Assembly: GCA_946887295.1 (NCBI GenBank)
Contig: CAMPKP010000073.1
Span: forward strand, 1-15,587
DNA from: an uncultured Gemmatimonadota bacterium
Lineage (GTDB): Bacteria; Gemmatimonadota; Gemmatimonadetes; Gemmatimonadales; GWC2-71-9
Length of the DNA: 15,587 nt
Direction of reading: 5' to 3'
Shown: one piece after another, positions 1 through 6,679 of the stretch
Layout: each line of letters opens with the position of its first letter
How positions within the stretch are numbered: position 1 is the first letter of the stretch
Translations under genes and position numbers: made by a program
Notes under the pieces: model-generated
The model's input: the letters and a program-made list of their open reading frames with translations, nothing else
What the model was told of the DNA's origin: nothing
Databases searched by the model: none

Positions 1-62
1 CTTGAGGAACCCGAAACCCGGCCGTAGTGTCACCCATGGCCTGCGACTTAAGTGTACCTCTG

Positions 63-68
63 TATATA
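63..68 (+). promoter_or_regulatory. Possible -10 element upstream of the first gene
   Basis: The hexamer TATATA sits in the only AT-richer patch of the 154-base leader, about 85 bases upstream of the ATG at 155, and is directly preceded by TG. No convincing -35 hexamer lies 16-18 bases upstream, so this is only a candidate. The rest of positions 1-154 shows no gene. Confidence 0.2.
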
Positions 69-154
69 GACTGGACCATCCGGCAGCCTGACCCGCGCAT
101 GCTGCCGCCGGGCCGAAAAGCGCATGTCGCCAGGCAGGCGCACGGAGACACCAT

Positions 155-658
155 ATGGTAGACGATTCACGCACTAGCCAGCGGCCCGCAACCGGCGTGG
201 CGGAGGCCGCAAACCTCGGCCTTGTCCGTCCCCCGTTCGTGTACTTGGCCTCGATCGCACTCGGCTTGGTGGTCCATTACGCTTGGCCGGTGCGGCTCGT
301 CCCACCCTCGGTCAACAAGCCGCTCGGCGCCATGCTTACCCTCCTGTCCGTCGGCCTTTTCGTTGCTGCAGTCCGGACCTTCCGAGCAGCCGGCACGCCG
401 ATTCCAGGCAACCAGCCCACGACGGGGATCGTCCGCACGGGGCCCTACCGCTTCAGCCGGAATCCCATCTATCTCGCCTTCTCGCTTTTCCAGCTCGGGC
501 TCGCCGTCTGGGTCAACAGTGTGGGCCTGCTGATCACGCTCATTCCGGCCGTCGCGCTCATGGCGCTCGTGGTCATCCCCAGGGAAGAGCGTTATCTGGA
601 AGCACGGTTTCCCTCCGAGTACTCGTCCTATAGGGCCGCGGTCCGTCGCTGGCTATAG
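155..658 (+). CDS. Isoprenylcysteine carboxyl methyltransferase (ICMT/PEMT)-like membrane protein
   Basis: A 167-residue integral membrane protein of the ICMT/phospholipid methyltransferase-like family, which uses S-adenosylmethionine to methylate membrane-associated substrates. Visible signs are the family core GPYRFSRNPIY at residues 96-106 and the C-terminal EERYLEARFPSEY at 144-156, which in this family form the cofactor-binding half. Hydrophobic segments lie at about 27-43, 57-75 and 106-140. The ATG follows GGAGA with a six-base gap. It stands alone, with a 158-base spacer to the next gene. Bacterial members of this length are usually annotated only as isoprenylcysteine carboxylmethyltransferase family; the true substrate here is unknown, since bacteria generally lack prenylated CaaX proteins. 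Family assignment is secure, substrate is not. Confidence 0.88.
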   Translation: MVDDSRTSQRPATGVAEAANLGLVRPPFVYLASIALGLVVHYAWPVRLVPPSVNKPLGAMLTLLSVGLFVAAVRTFRAAGTPIPGNQPTTGIVRTGPYRFSRNPIYLAFSLFQLGLAVWVNSVGLLITLIPAVALMALVVIPREERYLEARFPSEYSSYRAAVRRWL

Positions 659-695
659 TTCTTGCGATCGCTGCCGTCTGCAGGTCCTTGCCCAT

Positions 696-741
696 CCGCG
701 CGGCCCGGTACTCGGTCGTATCCTTCAAGGAGGCCGCGCGG
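696..741. terminator. 10-bp inverted repeat, terminator-like
   Basis: CCGCGCGGCC at 696-705 is perfectly complementary to GGCCGCGCGG at 732-741, with a 26-base loop that itself contains a small CCT/AGG fold. It lies 38 bases past the stop of the methyltransferase-like gene. No T-run follows on the plus strand, so an intrinsic terminator of the classic type is not shown. It may stop or stabilise the upstream transcript. Confidence 0.4.
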
Positions 742-816
742 GCACCGGCATGATCGCCCGCAGCTGGTGCGCATGTCGTCAGGCGGCCTCACAGCCACCA
801 CGTACCCAGGGTAGCA

Positions 817-1344
817 ATGCGTCGCATCCGGTACAGTGTCGCGATGAGCCTCGACGGCTTCATCGCCGGTCCCCAGGGGGAGTACGACTGGATCCCCGAT
901 GAGCCCGAGATCGACTGGGGAGCGTTCATGGCCCGCTTCGACACCGTGCTCATGGGACGTCGGTCCTACGAGGCAGCTTTGGCAGCGCCCGGCGGCAGCG
1001 TCCTGCCTGGCATGGCTACCTACGTCTTCTCGAGCACGCTGCGGCCGGAGGACCATCCCGGGGTGACCATCGTGGGTACCGACCTCGAGCCGACGATAGA
1101 GGAGCTTCGCCGCCGTGATGGCAAGGAGATCTGGTTGTTCGGTGGCGGCGACCTGTTTCGAAGCCTGCTCGACCGCGGGTACGTCGACCTGGTGGAAGTA
1201 GGCCTGGTCCCCATGCTGCTGGGCCGGGGTGTGCCATTCCTGGCAGGCCTCGCTACACGGGTAGCGCTGCGCCTGACGGACACGCGGCGCTACCCCACCG
1301 GCATCATGCTGCTGACCTATGAGGTTGCGCGAGAAGCTCCCTGA
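817..1344 (+). CDS. RibD C-terminal/dihydrofolate reductase-like family protein (first copy)
   Basis: A 175-residue protein of the RibD-C fold, a Rossmann-like reductase family related to dihydrofolate reductase and to the pyrimidine reductase half of RibD. The N-terminal signature SLDGFIAG is at residues 11-18, followed by a GRRSYE segment near 48. The C-terminal half carries IWLFGGGDLFRSLL and PMLLGRGVPFLAG, matching the NAD(P)-binding Gly-rich turn and the family's closing LLGxGxPLF motif. It is not a true folate enzyme by this evidence, and most stand-alone members have no known substrate. A second, diverged copy lies at 9052-9612. Start is the ATG after AGGG at 808-811. A short 111-base spacer separates it from the DinB gene downstream. 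Confidence 0.85.
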   Translation: MRRIRYSVAMSLDGFIAGPQGEYDWIPDEPEIDWGAFMARFDTVLMGRRSYEAALAAPGGSVLPGMATYVFSSTLRPEDHPGVTIVGTDLEPTIEELRRRDGKEIWLFGGGDLFRSLLDRGYVDLVEVGLVPMLLGRGVPFLAGLATRVALRLTDTRRYPTGIMLLTYEVAREAP

Positions 1345-1455
1345 ACCCGCGCATGCAGCCGACACGCCGGTCGGGGACAGGCCTCCGCTCGGACGGCAGG
1401 CTCCTCGAGCGCACCGGGGAACCCAGGACGGCAGCACCATCATTGGAAGCACCCG

Positions 1456-1965
1456 ATGTCCGATTTCCAGACGGAGCTCAACGCTCATCGGCAGGCGGTC
1501 GAGGCCTTCCTCGGCACGGCTCGCCGGGTACCGGCGTCACGGTGGGGCCAGGCCCGCGCCCCCGGCAAATGGTCGCCGGGGCAAGTCGTCGAACACGTCA
1601 CGCTGGCCTATGAAGTCAATCGTGGCGTGCTACACGGCCACTCACCTCCCATGGCTGCTCCTCGATGGATCCGGCCCGTAATTCGCCGTTTCCTGCTGGG
1701 GCCGGTGCTGCGGCACGGTCGCTTCATCCAGGGGAGCAAATCGCCACGCGCACTGCGCCCGGGCCCCGTACCGGCCCCGCCTGAGTCGCTGCTGAAACGG
1801 CTGGCGGCTGCCACAACCGCATTCGAAACGGATGCGGCGGCACGAGGGAGCACCACGATGGAACACCCGTTCTTCGGACGCCTGCCGCTTGGCGATTTCG
1901 TGCGGCTGCAGACGATTCATACAAGGCACCATTGCGAGCAGCTGAACGTCTCAGGTGATGGGTGA
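1456..1965 (+). CDS. DinB-fold (DinB_2) family protein, first copy
   Basis: A 169-residue four-helix-bundle protein of the DinB/YfiT-like superfamily. These bind a divalent metal through three histidines and are often predicted thiol-dependent transferases (the superfamily includes bacillithiol and mycothiol transferases). The likely ligands are H47 in the VVEHVTLAYE helix and H155 and H159 in HTRHH. The segment HPFFGRLPLGDFVRLQ before it is typical of the DinB_2 branch. The ATG is preceded by GGAAG. The name comes from the Bacillus damage-inducible DinB and does not mean DNA polymerase IV. Thiol cofactor and substrate cannot be read from sequence. Confidence 0.85.
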   Translation: MSDFQTELNAHRQAVEAFLGTARRVPASRWGQARAPGKWSPGQVVEHVTLAYEVNRGVLHGHSPPMAAPRWIRPVIRRFLLGPVLRHGRFIQGSKSPRALRPGPVPAPPESLLKRLAAATTAFETDAAARGSTTMEHPFFGRLPLGDFVRLQTIHTRHHCEQLNVSGDG

Positions 1966-2046
1966 CAGGTGTTTTCACCATGGTGACAGGCGGCGGCAGT
2001 TCCATGTGCCTGGCGCCGGCCGCTCCGCCTATCTTCCAGGAGACGG

Positions 2047-2106
2047 ATGACATTCCAGATCGAGCCCGAGCAGGAAGGAGACGGCCGCTGGATCGCCGAG
2101 GTGCCC
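2047..2106 (+). other. HicB antitoxin-like N-terminal remnant
   Basis: Twenty codons encode a sequence of the kind that opens many HicB antitoxins (FQIE...E.EGDGRWIAEVP). The next expected HicB residues (LPG followed by a Gly-Thr strand and a helix) are missing; the frame instead passes through SRNGDRVESPRP into the DCC domain. No HicA toxin gene is visible nearby. This looks like a decayed antitoxin start captured by the downstream gene. The match is from memory of family sequences and has not been tested by search. Confidence 0.55.
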
Positions 2107-2544
2107 TCTCGTAACGGGGACCGTGTGGAGTCACCGAGACCCGTCCTGCTCTACGACGGCACCTGCGGATTCTGTGCCGAGAGTGTCCAGCTCGTCCTCC
2201 GCCACGATCGCCGGGGGGCCCTCCAGTTCGCCGCCCTCGACAGCAGTTTCGGTCGTGCGGTGCTCGCGCGACACCCCGAAATCGCAGCGGTGGATTCGAT
2301 GGTGTGGTACGAGCCGGCGCATGGAGGGGCGAGCGAACGACTCCTCACCCGATCGGCGGCCGCACTGCGAGTGGCCCGGTACCTCGGTGGTGCCTGGCGT
2401 CTCGCCACGGTGGCAGGGCTGATGCCTCGATTCTTCCGGGACTCCCTCTACCGCCTGGTCGCCCGGCATCGGCACCGGTTGACTCGCGGTGGTCAGCAAT
2501 GCCTGGTGCCGAGCCCGGACCAACGAGCCAGGTTCCTCACGTGA
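2047..2544 (+). CDS. DCC (DUF393) family thiol-disulfide oxidoreductase with HicB-like N-terminal extension
   Basis: The body is a DUF393 protein. The hallmark DGTCGFC at residues 37-43 supplies a CxxC redox pair (C40, C43) in a thioredoxin-like fold, and the C-terminal MPRFFRDSLYRLVARHR segment is standard for the family. The predicted role is thiol-disulfide exchange; partner unknown. Residues 1-20 do not belong to this family: MTFQIEPEQEGDGRWIAEVP closely resembles the first strand-turn-strand of HicB-type antitoxins. Two starts are possible. ATG 2047 has AGGAG four bases upstream and gives the 165-residue fusion. GTG 2125 has GGGGA four bases upstream and gives a 139-residue protein of normal DCC length beginning just before PRPVLLYDG. 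I give the longer frame because its ribosome site is slightly better. Confidence 0.85.
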   Translation: MTFQIEPEQEGDGRWIAEVPSRNGDRVESPRPVLLYDGTCGFCAESVQLVLRHDRRGALQFAALDSSFGRAVLARHPEIAAVDSMVWYEPAHGGASERLLTRSAAALRVARYLGGAWRLATVAGLMPRFFRDSLYRLVARHRHRLTRGGQQCLVPSPDQRARFLT

Positions 2545-2570
2545 GTACGGGCCGTCGCGCGGGCGGCTCG

Positions 2571-2604
2571 GCCGCAACACATCGAGAGCCGCAACACATC
2601 GAGA
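2571..2604. repeat. Perfect 17-bp tandem duplication
   Basis: The unit gccgcaacacatcgaga occurs twice head to tail at 2571-2587 and 2588-2604 with no mismatch. It lies in the spacer between the DCC gene and the small unknown gene. A unit of 17 bp would shift a reading frame, so it argues against coding use of the open frame that runs through it from 2489. Confidence 0.95.
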
Positions 2605-2632
2605 AGCGATGGCCCGGATAGAGGTGAGCGTC

Positions 2633-2974
2633 ATGGAGCCCGCCATTCGAGCGAGCGTCGATCCCCTCGCCGTCGACCTGTCGGCTCGCTTGCGACGGGC
2701 AGACGCCCCGCCGCCACGCGCGACCACGACGCGGCCCTTCTCCACGCGAGCCGCCTTGGAGATCTATCAGCGCAAGGCGGCAAAGGGGGACCGGCCCGCG
2801 GTGCGGACGGAAGGCTATCCGGCGCTACTCGCGGCCCTGAGGGCGAGCCCTGAGGGAGAGCTCGTCGTACACGGCATAGCGTTCCCGGATGCCGTCTACC
2901 TCGTGTTTACCGACGCGGCACGACGCCAGTGCCTGGGTGTGCTCCGGAAGCGGCGGATCGCGGAGGGCGCCTGA
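2633..2974 (+). CDS. Small hypothetical protein
   Basis: A 113-residue soluble protein that I do not recognise. It begins MEPAIRASVDPLAVDLSARL, has a basic proline-rich linker near residues 22-40, then a compact region about 40-108 with a helix (ALEIYQRKAAKGDRPA) and three likely beta strands (ELVVHGIAF, AVYLVFTD, QCLGVLRK). There is no signal peptide or membrane segment. I chose ATG 2633 because GAGGTGAG lies just upstream at 2621-2628. An in-frame ATG at 2609 would add eight residues, and the longer open frame reaching back to 2489 crosses the 17-bp tandem duplication and overlaps the DCC gene, so it is unlikely. Spacer downstream is 161 bases. Confidence 0.6.
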   Translation: MEPAIRASVDPLAVDLSARLRRADAPPPRATTTRPFSTRAALEIYQRKAAKGDRPAVRTEGYPALLAALRASPEGELVVHGIAFPDAVYLVFTDAARRQCLGVLRKRRIAEGA

Positions 2975-2975
2975 T

Positions 2976-3102
2976 GCGGCCGGGTGGCACGGGCCGCCGC
3001 TGGTGCGGGCGCAGGCTTGATCGCCGCAGGTCAGGCCAATGACTCCAAGCTGGGACCGCACTCTCGATCGAATCGCCGCCGGAGGCCGCGCACGGAGCCT
3101 CC
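2976..3102. other. Spacer with two short inverted repeats
   Basis: Between the unknown gene and the second DinB gene, GCGGCC (2976-2981) pairs with GGCCGC (2992-2997) right after the stop codon, and GGAGGC (3081-3086) pairs with GCCTCC (3097-3102). Both stems are only six bases, and no T-run or clear promoter accompanies them. I see no gene here. Confidence 0.3.
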
Positions 3103-3135
3103 CTTGGGGCGCGTTCGACTCCAGGAGGATCACTG

Positions 3136-3654
3136 ATGGCTACCAGTAGTGTCCCCGAAGTCTGGCTGCGCGGACCGTTGCCCGGGTATACGCCGGTGCT
3201 GATACCCGTGGCGCAGGCACTCCTCCAGGCCCGTGAAGACGTGGAACGAGTCGCAGCGCCGGCGACCACGGAAGAGCTGTGGCGCCGTCCCGGTGATGCA
3301 GCGACCGCGGGATACCACCTGCAGCACCTCGCCGGCAGTCTCGACCGCCTGCTTACGTACGCGCGTGGCGAGCCGCTCAGCGAGGCACAGCGCGCGGCGC
3401 TTGCGCGGGAGGGCACACCAGGGACGCCAAACCCGGAGCTCGTCCAGGCGGTGCTGGCACAGATCGATCGGGCACTGGAGCAGCTCCGACTCACTCCGGC
3501 CGAGAGCCTGGGAGCAGCACGCGAGGTGGGGCGCGCCAGATTGCCGAGTACGGTGCTCGGGCTGCTTTTTCATGCCGCGGAGCACACCTCGCGGCACGTT
3601 GGCCAGGTCATCACGACCTTGAAGGTGGTGCGCGGGCTGTCGGGCGCCGCCTGA
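3136..3654 (+). CDS. DinB-fold superfamily protein, second copy
   Basis: A 172-residue DinB-superfamily protein, different in branch from the copy at 1456. The metal-site histidines are H64 in YHLQHLAGSLDRLL and the C-terminal series H146, H150 and H154 in FHAAEHTSRHVGQV. The protein opens with a short WLRGPLPGYTP segment before the first helix. Predicted role is a metal-dependent transferase or hydrolase of unknown substrate. AGGAGG at 3122-3127 gives a strong ribosome site. The stop is only 15 bases from the next ATG, so it is probably co-transcribed with the NFACT-R gene and the membrane protein after it. Identity to the other DinB copy is low and restricted to the fold signature. Confidence 0.85.
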   Translation: MATSSVPEVWLRGPLPGYTPVLIPVAQALLQAREDVERVAAPATTEELWRRPGDAATAGYHLQHLAGSLDRLLTYARGEPLSEAQRAALAREGTPGTPNPELVQAVLAQIDRALEQLRLTPAESLGAAREVGRARLPSTVLGLLFHAAEHTSRHVGQVITTLKVVRGLSGAA

Positions 3655-3669
3655 GGGAGCCCTAGGCCG

Positions 3670-4107
3670 ATGGCCGAGGAGAGAACCGAGCCCACCCGCC
3701 GTCGAGGTCAGCATCCGGCCGGGATCGTCGAATACGTCCTGCCGGGTGATTGGCAGGTCCTGGCGGGGCGCACCGGCGCGGCAAACGACTACCTTAGCCT
3801 GAAGCTTGCCCGTCCCGATGACCTGTGGTTTCACGTTCGGGGCATGCCGGGGAGCCATGTGGTGCTGCGGGTGTCGCCGGGCGAGTCGCCGGACCGTACG
3901 ACTCGAGAGCTGGCCGCGGCGATCGCCGCCTATCACAGCAAGGCTCGGGAGGGGGGCACGGTGGGGGTCTCCTGTACCGAGGCGCGGCACGTCTCCAAGC
4001 CGCGTGGCGCAAAGCCGGGGACCGTGACCATCAGAAAAGAGGTCGTTCTCAAGGTCCGCCCTCTCAGCGAGGCTGCCCTGGCGGCGTTCCGGTCGGATTC
4101 GCCGTAG
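3670..4107 (+). CDS. Stand-alone NFACT RNA-binding domain (NFACT-R, DUF814) protein
   Basis: A 145-residue protein made almost only of the NFACT-R domain. In full-length RqcH/Fbp-type proteins this domain lies at the C-terminus and binds the tRNA or ribosome region during rescue of stalled 50S subunits. Family marks are VLAGRTGAANDYLSLKLA at 30-47, DLWFHVRGMPGSHVVLR at 51-67, AYHSKAR at 87-93 and ARHVSKPRGAKPGTVTIRKE at 105-124. The N-terminal NFACT-N and coiled-coil regions of RqcH (a protein of over 500 residues) are absent, and the ATG has its own upstream GGGAG, so this is not a simple fragment. Free NFACT-R proteins are known but poorly characterised. RNA binding is likely; role in quality control is inference. 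Confidence 0.85.
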   Translation: MAEERTEPTRRRGQHPAGIVEYVLPGDWQVLAGRTGAANDYLSLKLARPDDLWFHVRGMPGSHVVLRVSPGESPDRTTRELAAAIAAYHSKAREGGTVGVSCTEARHVSKPRGAKPGTVTIRKEVVLKVRPLSEAALAAFRSDSP

Positions 4108-4134
4108 GCCAGTCCCCTGGAACCAGGAGGTCCC

Positions 4135-4545
4135 ATGGTGGACGGCAAGACACCGATCTATGCGACGCTGCTCCTGATGGGCCTGTTCGTAGCGGCGTTC
4201 CTGCTCTTCCAGCCCTACTCGGCTGATTGGCCGGGGACAATCTACGCCAAGCCGGCCCAACGATACGTCCGCGCGGCGTTGCGTCAGGACTCGGTCGCCC
4301 TGCTTCGGCAGTCGACCTCCCTTCCGGCGGTGCGATGGGCGCTCCGAGCGGCTCGCAGACACCCGGACACCCTGGCCCTGTGGGCCAGCCGGGTCGAAGC
4401 CTGGACCGGTGAACGGAGGGGAGACACCACCGAAGTGTTCGTGTATCCCTCCGGGAATGCGTGCAATGAGTCGCCGATCGTGTTCCACTTCGTCGGCTCG
4501 GGAAGCACCTTGCGAGTCGTGAGGGCGAGCTCCGCCTGCCTCTAG
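4135..4545 (+). CDS. Hypothetical single-pass membrane protein
   Basis: A 136-residue unknown. One N-terminal hydrophobic segment at about 8-26 (IYATLLLMGLFVAAFLLF) would anchor it in the inner membrane or act as an uncleaved signal. The rest is a basic helical region (RYVRAALRQDSVALLRQ) followed by a more strand-like end with two cysteines, C109 and C135, that could form a disulfide outside the cytoplasm. AGGAGG at 4125-4130 lies four bases before the ATG. It follows the NFACT-R gene by 27 bases, so the two are probably on one transcript. I cannot name a family. Confidence 0.65.
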   Translation: MVDGKTPIYATLLLMGLFVAAFLLFQPYSADWPGTIYAKPAQRYVRAALRQDSVALLRQSTSLPAVRWALRAARRHPDTLALWASRVEAWTGERRGDTTEVFVYPSGNACNESPIVFHFVGSGSTLRVVRASSACL

Positions 4546-4645
4546 GGGCGAGGTCCGGCTCGCTCGTGGCGTTTTCGTTGGCCGGCGCGGTGAGTGGGCT
4601 TCTGCTGAACTGTTCCGCCGACCGCCGGGTCAGGGGCAAATAATC

Positions 4646-5032
4646 ATGACGATGAGTCACCAGGTATCTGGCTCCGCCGGGCTCCTGTGGCTGGTGTGCG
4701 CCTGCTCGGTCACCAGGCCGGTACCGGTCGCGATCGACGCTCCTTCGTTGTCCACGTATTTGGCCGAGCACCCGGCGGCGAACCTCCGGGTCACGGAACA
4801 ATCCGGCCGGCGTTACTGGGTGCATGCGCCTGCAATCCAGGGTGACTCCCTGGTTGGACGACGGGGGTATGATGTCCCGGCCCGCCCGGTCGGCATCCGG
4901 CTCAGGCAAGTCACCGAGCTCAGGACCGGCCACTTCAGCCTGGGGCGTACCGGAGCTGCGATCGGGGGAGCGCTGATCGTCGCCGGTGTGGCGCTCGCCA
5001 TCCTCATCGAGAACGCACAGCCCATCTACTAG
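4646..5032 (+). CDS. Hypothetical lipoprotein-like protein with C-terminal membrane segment
   Basis: A 128-residue unknown. The N-terminus has a hydrophobic stretch ending in V17-C18-A19-C20, which resembles a lipobox, though a Cys at the -2 position is unusual. The middle (RVTEQSGRRYWVHAPAIQGDSLVG) resembles small envelope lipoproteins in which a strand-rich domain ends in a regulatory-looking helix. A hydrophobic segment at about 102-121 follows. ATG 4646 has AGGGG at 4632-4636 upstream; an ATG two codons later is an equal alternative. The 100-base spacer before it carries no gene. The family label is not certain, and lipid attachment is a prediction. Confidence 0.6.
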   Translation: MTMSHQVSGSAGLLWLVCACSVTRPVPVAIDAPSLSTYLAEHPAANLRVTEQSGRRYWVHAPAIQGDSLVGRRGYDVPARPVGIRLRQVTELRTGHFSLGRTGAAIGGALIVAGVALAILIENAQPIY

Positions 5033-5048
5033 GCGGCGTCAGGGAGTC

Positions 5049-5087
5049 GCGGCCAGTCGCCTGGCGGCCAGTCGCCTGATCGGCGAC
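5049..5087. repeat. 15-bp tandem duplication followed by a small hairpin
   Basis: gcggccagtcgcctg occurs twice without mismatch at 5049-5063 and 5064-5078, starting 16 bases after the stop of the preceding gene. The end of the second copy, GTCGCC (5071-5076), pairs with GGCGAC (5082-5087) around a five-base loop. The remaining spacer up to 5234 shows no gene or clear promoter. Confidence 0.85.
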
Positions 5088-5234
5088 CAAGGGGATCGTC
5101 GGCCAGCGGCACCTGTCCGGTCTCTGTGCGTCGCGTCGAAACCTTCCAGGCTCGGCGAGGGTATGGTGGGGGCCCGGCAGTTGAGGGCCAGCAGCCAATG
5201 CGCTTTCCTTAGGCAGACTCGACAGGATCTCGCC

Positions 5235-5570
5235 ATGACCTTCAAGCCTTCGCTCTGGCAGCCGATCGCCGTCGTGCTGAGCGGCATCAACCTGGTCGCG
5301 GTCGGGTTTGCGGCCGGAGCAGCCGAGCCGTGGCACGCCACGCTCCATACCGCGCTCGCGCTAGCGTTCGGGCTGTGGGCTCAGCGGCTGCGGCAGCGTC
5401 CGGGCGGTGGCGAGCTCCAGGCCGGCCTGGAGGCGCTCGAATTCGAGGTCACCAACCTGCACCGGGAGTTGAGCGAGACTCAGGAGCGCGTGGACTTCGC
5501 GGAGCGGCTGCTGGCCCAGGGACTGGAGTCCCGCCGTGTGGGCCCGGAAGGCGAGAGCCCGCACAGGTAG
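5235..5570 (+). CDS. Small membrane protein with C-terminal coiled coil
   Basis: A 111-residue protein with two hydrophobic segments (about 8-29 and 34-48) and then a long charged helix, ELQAGLEALEFEVTNLHREL onward to LLAQ (roughly 58-93), with the heptad pattern of a coiled coil. The run RELSETQERVDFAERLLAQ is a style I associate with small Gemmatimonadota membrane proteins and PspB-like helices, but I cannot name the family with confidence. The chosen ATG at 5235 follows AGGAT at 5224-5228. The open frame extends upstream to 4986, but that would overlap the previous gene and add an Arg/Ser-rich tail with no domain look. The stop codon lies inside a short imperfect tandem repeat. Confidence 0.65.
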   Translation: MTFKPSLWQPIAVVLSGINLVAVGFAAGAAEPWHATLHTALALAFGLWAQRLRQRPGGGELQAGLEALEFEVTNLHRELSETQERVDFAERLLAQGLESRRVGPEGESPHR

Positions 5571-5595
5571 CAACTGAGCCCGAACAGGTAGAACT
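5555..5595. repeat. Imperfect 21/20-bp tandem duplication spanning a stop codon
   Basis: gagcccgcacaggtagcaact (5555-5575) is followed at once by gagcccgaacaggtagaact (5576-5595): one substitution and one missing base. The first copy contains the TAG stop of the coiled-coil protein and the second copies that TAG. This looks like a slippage or short-duplication event at the gene end. Confidence 0.85.
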
Positions 5596-5745
5596 GATGG
5601 AGGGATTCGAGACTGCGGAGGTTCGGGCCTGATGATCAGTCCAGGTGCCGCACCGGTACGATAGATTCCCATCGGCCTCGTTGGCCCCGCGCCGGCGGTG
5701 CAGCCCGCCCGGAATCCCGTACGCCCCACCCGGAGACGATCGCCA

Positions 5746-6420
5746 ATGAGGTGCGCCGCCCGCTGGACCCTGGCTCGCGTATTCGCGACGGCCGCCGTCA
5801 TCGCATCTCTGCAGGCGACGGGGGGCATGGCGCAGACCTCAGGCTGTGAGCCGATCGAGCAGCGCGGTGGCAGGGAGCTCGGCTGCTTCATCACCGCCCG
5901 CGACGAGCTGGGAGCATTGCCGAAGGACTCGGCACTCTACTGGCACATCGATGCCTTCACGACCGACGCCGGGGCGAAAGCGGCCGGGGCTCAGCGCAGC
6001 ATCGTGGTTCATTCCCTTGGCCGGATCTGGCTCTTTACCATCGCCGAGGAGGGATGGCGACCCTCCGCCGGCGAGCGAATCACCACCGTGGGGCCGCTGC
6101 CCCTTGTCGGCGCGGACGCCTACGCGGCGGTCTACATGGAAGGTGTGTTCCGGCCGGGGATGCAGTCTCCCGTGCATCGCCACCCCGGAGTGGAGGCCTG
6201 GTACACGCTCCAGGGCGAGCAGTGCCTGGAGACCCCGCAAGGCAAGCTCGAGCAGCGGGCAGGCGGGCCCGGGGTGTTGGTCCCCGGCGGCGTGCCGATG
6301 ATTCTCACGGGCACGGGCAAGGGCGTGCGCCGATCCCTCGTACTCATCCTGCAGGACGCGACACAGCCCCGCTCGATGCTCGCGACCGATTGGGAGCCTG
6401 TCGGGCTGTGCCGGACCTAG
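5746..6420 (+). CDS. Secreted cupin-domain protein
   Basis: A 224-residue protein with a signal peptide (basic MRCAARWTLAR, hydrophobic core, likely cut after GGMA at residue 29), so it should act in the periplasm or outside. The cupin lies in the C-terminal half. Motif 1 is a textbook match: G138, five residues, H144, H146, E150, then G157 (GMQSPVHRHPGVEAWYTLQG). Motif 2 runs G174-PGVLV-P180-G-G182-V-P and then M185, where the fourth metal ligand is normally His. The N-terminal part (about 38-125) is a distinct region I do not recognise, possibly a degenerate first cupin. ATG 5746 follows CGGAGA; an upstream in-frame start at 5698 would spoil the signal peptide. Function beyond metal-binding beta barrel is unknown. 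Confidence 0.78.
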   Translation: MRCAARWTLARVFATAAVIASLQATGGMAQTSGCEPIEQRGGRELGCFITARDELGALPKDSALYWHIDAFTTDAGAKAAGAQRSIVVHSLGRIWLFTIAEEGWRPSAGERITTVGPLPLVGADAYAAVYMEGVFRPGMQSPVHRHPGVEAWYTLQGEQCLETPQGKLEQRAGGPGVLVPGGVPMILTGTGKGVRRSLVLILQDATQPRSMLATDWEPVGLCRT

Positions 6421-6679
6421 CCGGACTCGCTGCCCGGTGCTCGGCGCCGGCCCGGCTCTGAATCACTCCGCTCTGCATGTCCACGCCGGCGGTACAGGCT
6501 CAGGCCAGTGGGCCGAAGTTCATCACTGCCACCGCCCGACCGGTTGCTCGAGATCGAGGCGGCAGTGGATCCGGCCGGCCGGCGAGAGCGGTGGCGGACC
6601 TCCCCGGCGCTCCCGGTGTGGAGGTCGCCGGCGATTCATCCCGATGCCATATTCACGGGGATCATTCGAGGGGGAAAGC
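6421..6679. other. 259-base spacer without a gene
   Basis: Open frames cross this stretch but lack ribosome sites and domain-like sequence. It holds a CCGGCCGGCCGG palindrome near 6571-6582 and an inverted pair GACCTCC (6597-6603) / GGAGGTC (6620-6626). Neither has a T-run. A regulatory region for the DUF4404 gene is possible but not shown. Confidence 0.3.

Noticed and set aside
628..1488. 286-residue minus-strand open frame
   Set aside because: It is antisense to the first RibD-C gene, with no domain-like sequence.
3130..4488. 452-residue open frame on the minus strand
   Set aside because: It covers three supported plus-strand genes, is rich in Arg/Gly/His and has no ribosome site or recognisable domain.
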